Below, in pieces: positions 5,601 to 6,088 of a stretch of 6,088 bases of DNA. Source of the stretch: Actinomycetes bacterium (lineage in GTDB: Bacteria > Actinomycetota > Actinomycetes > Mycobacteriales > Mycobacteriaceae). Under the pieces are notes generated by a model. The model made no database searches and was not told the origin of the DNA. It saw nothing but the letters and a program-made list of their open reading frames with translations. Position numbers and translations under genes: made by a program. The stretch is taken from NCBI GenBank assembly GCA_023416315.1, contig JAEZIA010000260.1:1-6088 (forward strand), read 5' to 3'. Each line of letters opens with the position of its first letter. The first letter of the stretch is position 1.

Positions 5601-6088
5601 CCTCGGCGGGTCGGCGCTATTGCGTTGTCGGGGGCGGCATTTCGGGCTTGGTCGCCGCCTACCGGCTGCGCATGCTGGCCGGTGCCGACGCCGACATCGT
5701 GGTGTTCGACCCGGCCGATCGGCTCGGCGGCATCCTGCGCACCGAACGGATCGCGGGCCAGCCGATGGACATCGGCGCCGAAGCGTTCGTGGTGCGCCGG
5801 CCCGAGGTTCCCGAGCTGCTGGCCGAACTGGGCCTGGCCGGCCGCCAGATCAGCACGACCGGGGTGCGCCCGACGATTTACAGCCAGGGTCGGCTGCATC
5901 CGCTGCCGCCCGACACCGTCAACGGGATCCCGACGTCGGCGACGTCGGTGACCGGTCTGGTCGACGATGCGACGATCGCGCAGATGGCCGCCGAGCCGGG
6001 TCGGCCCCTGCACTGGCGTGCCGGGGCCGACCCGGCCGTCGGCGCGGTGGTCGCCGACCGGTTCGGCGACCAGGTGGTCGCCCGCTCG
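5597..6088 (+). CDS. hemY: Coproporphyrinogen III / protoporphyrinogen oxidase, N-terminal part (3' end outside window)
   Basis: The gene starts at GTG 5597, sharing GTGA with the hemE stop, and stays open for 164 codons to the window edge, about a third of a normal 450-480-residue enzyme. The N-terminus reads YCVVGGGISGLVAAY, the FAD-binding dinucleotide motif (GGGISG at residues 12-17), followed by the family motif RLGGILRTE (42-50) and MDIGAEAF (57-64), typical of the flavin amine-oxidase/PPO superfamily. YSQGRLHPLPP near residue 100 also fits PPO proteins. The enzyme oxidises the HemE product by six electrons using FAD and O2. In actinobacteria the accepted substrate is coproporphyrinogen III, giving coproporphyrin III (CgoX activity), before iron insertion and HemQ. 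The 4-bp overlap implies translational coupling. In M. tuberculosis the corresponding order is hemE-hemY followed by a chlorite-dismutase-like hemQ gene, which may lie just beyond this window. Confidence 0.93.
   Translation, partial: MTSAGRRYCVVGGGISGLVAAYRLRMLAGADADIVVFDPADRLGGILRTERIAGQPMDIGAEAFVVRRPEVPELLAELGLAGRQISTTGVRPTIYSQGRLHPLPPDTVNGIPTSATSVTGLVDDATIAQMAAEPGRPLHWRAGADPAVGAVVADRFGDQVVARS

Overview
The window is high-GC actinobacterial chromosome, almost certainly from the Mycobacteriaceae, and probably a Mycolicibacterium-type environmental mycobacterium. That judgement rests on four things: the strong G/C bias at third codon positions; close resemblance of the dxs, DUF3000 and hemE products to mycobacterial proteins as I remember them; a gene order matching the M. 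tuberculosis Rv2682c-Rv2677c block; and at least one TANNNT promoter placed so that the transcript would begin at the start codon. No species can be named from the sequence alone.

Layout from left to right. The 3' part of a Na+/H+ antiporter gene, nhaA (+), enters from the left edge. After 28 bp comes dxs (+), 1-deoxy-D-xylulose-5-phosphate synthase, with its own apparent leaderless promoter. dxs converges on a two-gene minus-strand operon: a DUF3000 gene (upstream) followed after 1 bp by an RNase D-like exonuclease with an HRDC domain. The 12 bp between the convergent stop codons lie in a bulged hairpin that could terminate both transcripts. A divergent region of about 127 bp separates the DUF3000 gene from hemE (+), uroporphyrinogen decarboxylase. 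hemE overlaps by 4 bp the start of a coproporphyrinogen/protoporphyrinogen oxidase gene (hemY, also cgoX), which runs off the right edge. This last gene is open to the window end, with 164 codons visible.

Functionally this is core metabolism. Dxs makes the first committed intermediate of the MEP isoprenoid pathway. HemE and HemY act in succession in the coproporphyrin-dependent haem pathway of Gram-positive bacteria. The RNase D-like protein probably trims structured RNA 3' ends. DUF3000 has no known function. There is no sign of mobile DNA, CRISPR, phage genes, tRNA or rRNA.

I found no new multi-gene system. The points worth a second look are small: a calcium-loop-like motif at the NhaA C-terminus, the leaderless dxs promoter, the shared terminator hairpin over both stop codons, the tightly coupled DUF3000/RNase D pair, the lack of the echA15 gene found here in M. 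tuberculosis, and a 9-bp direct repeat upstream of hemE.
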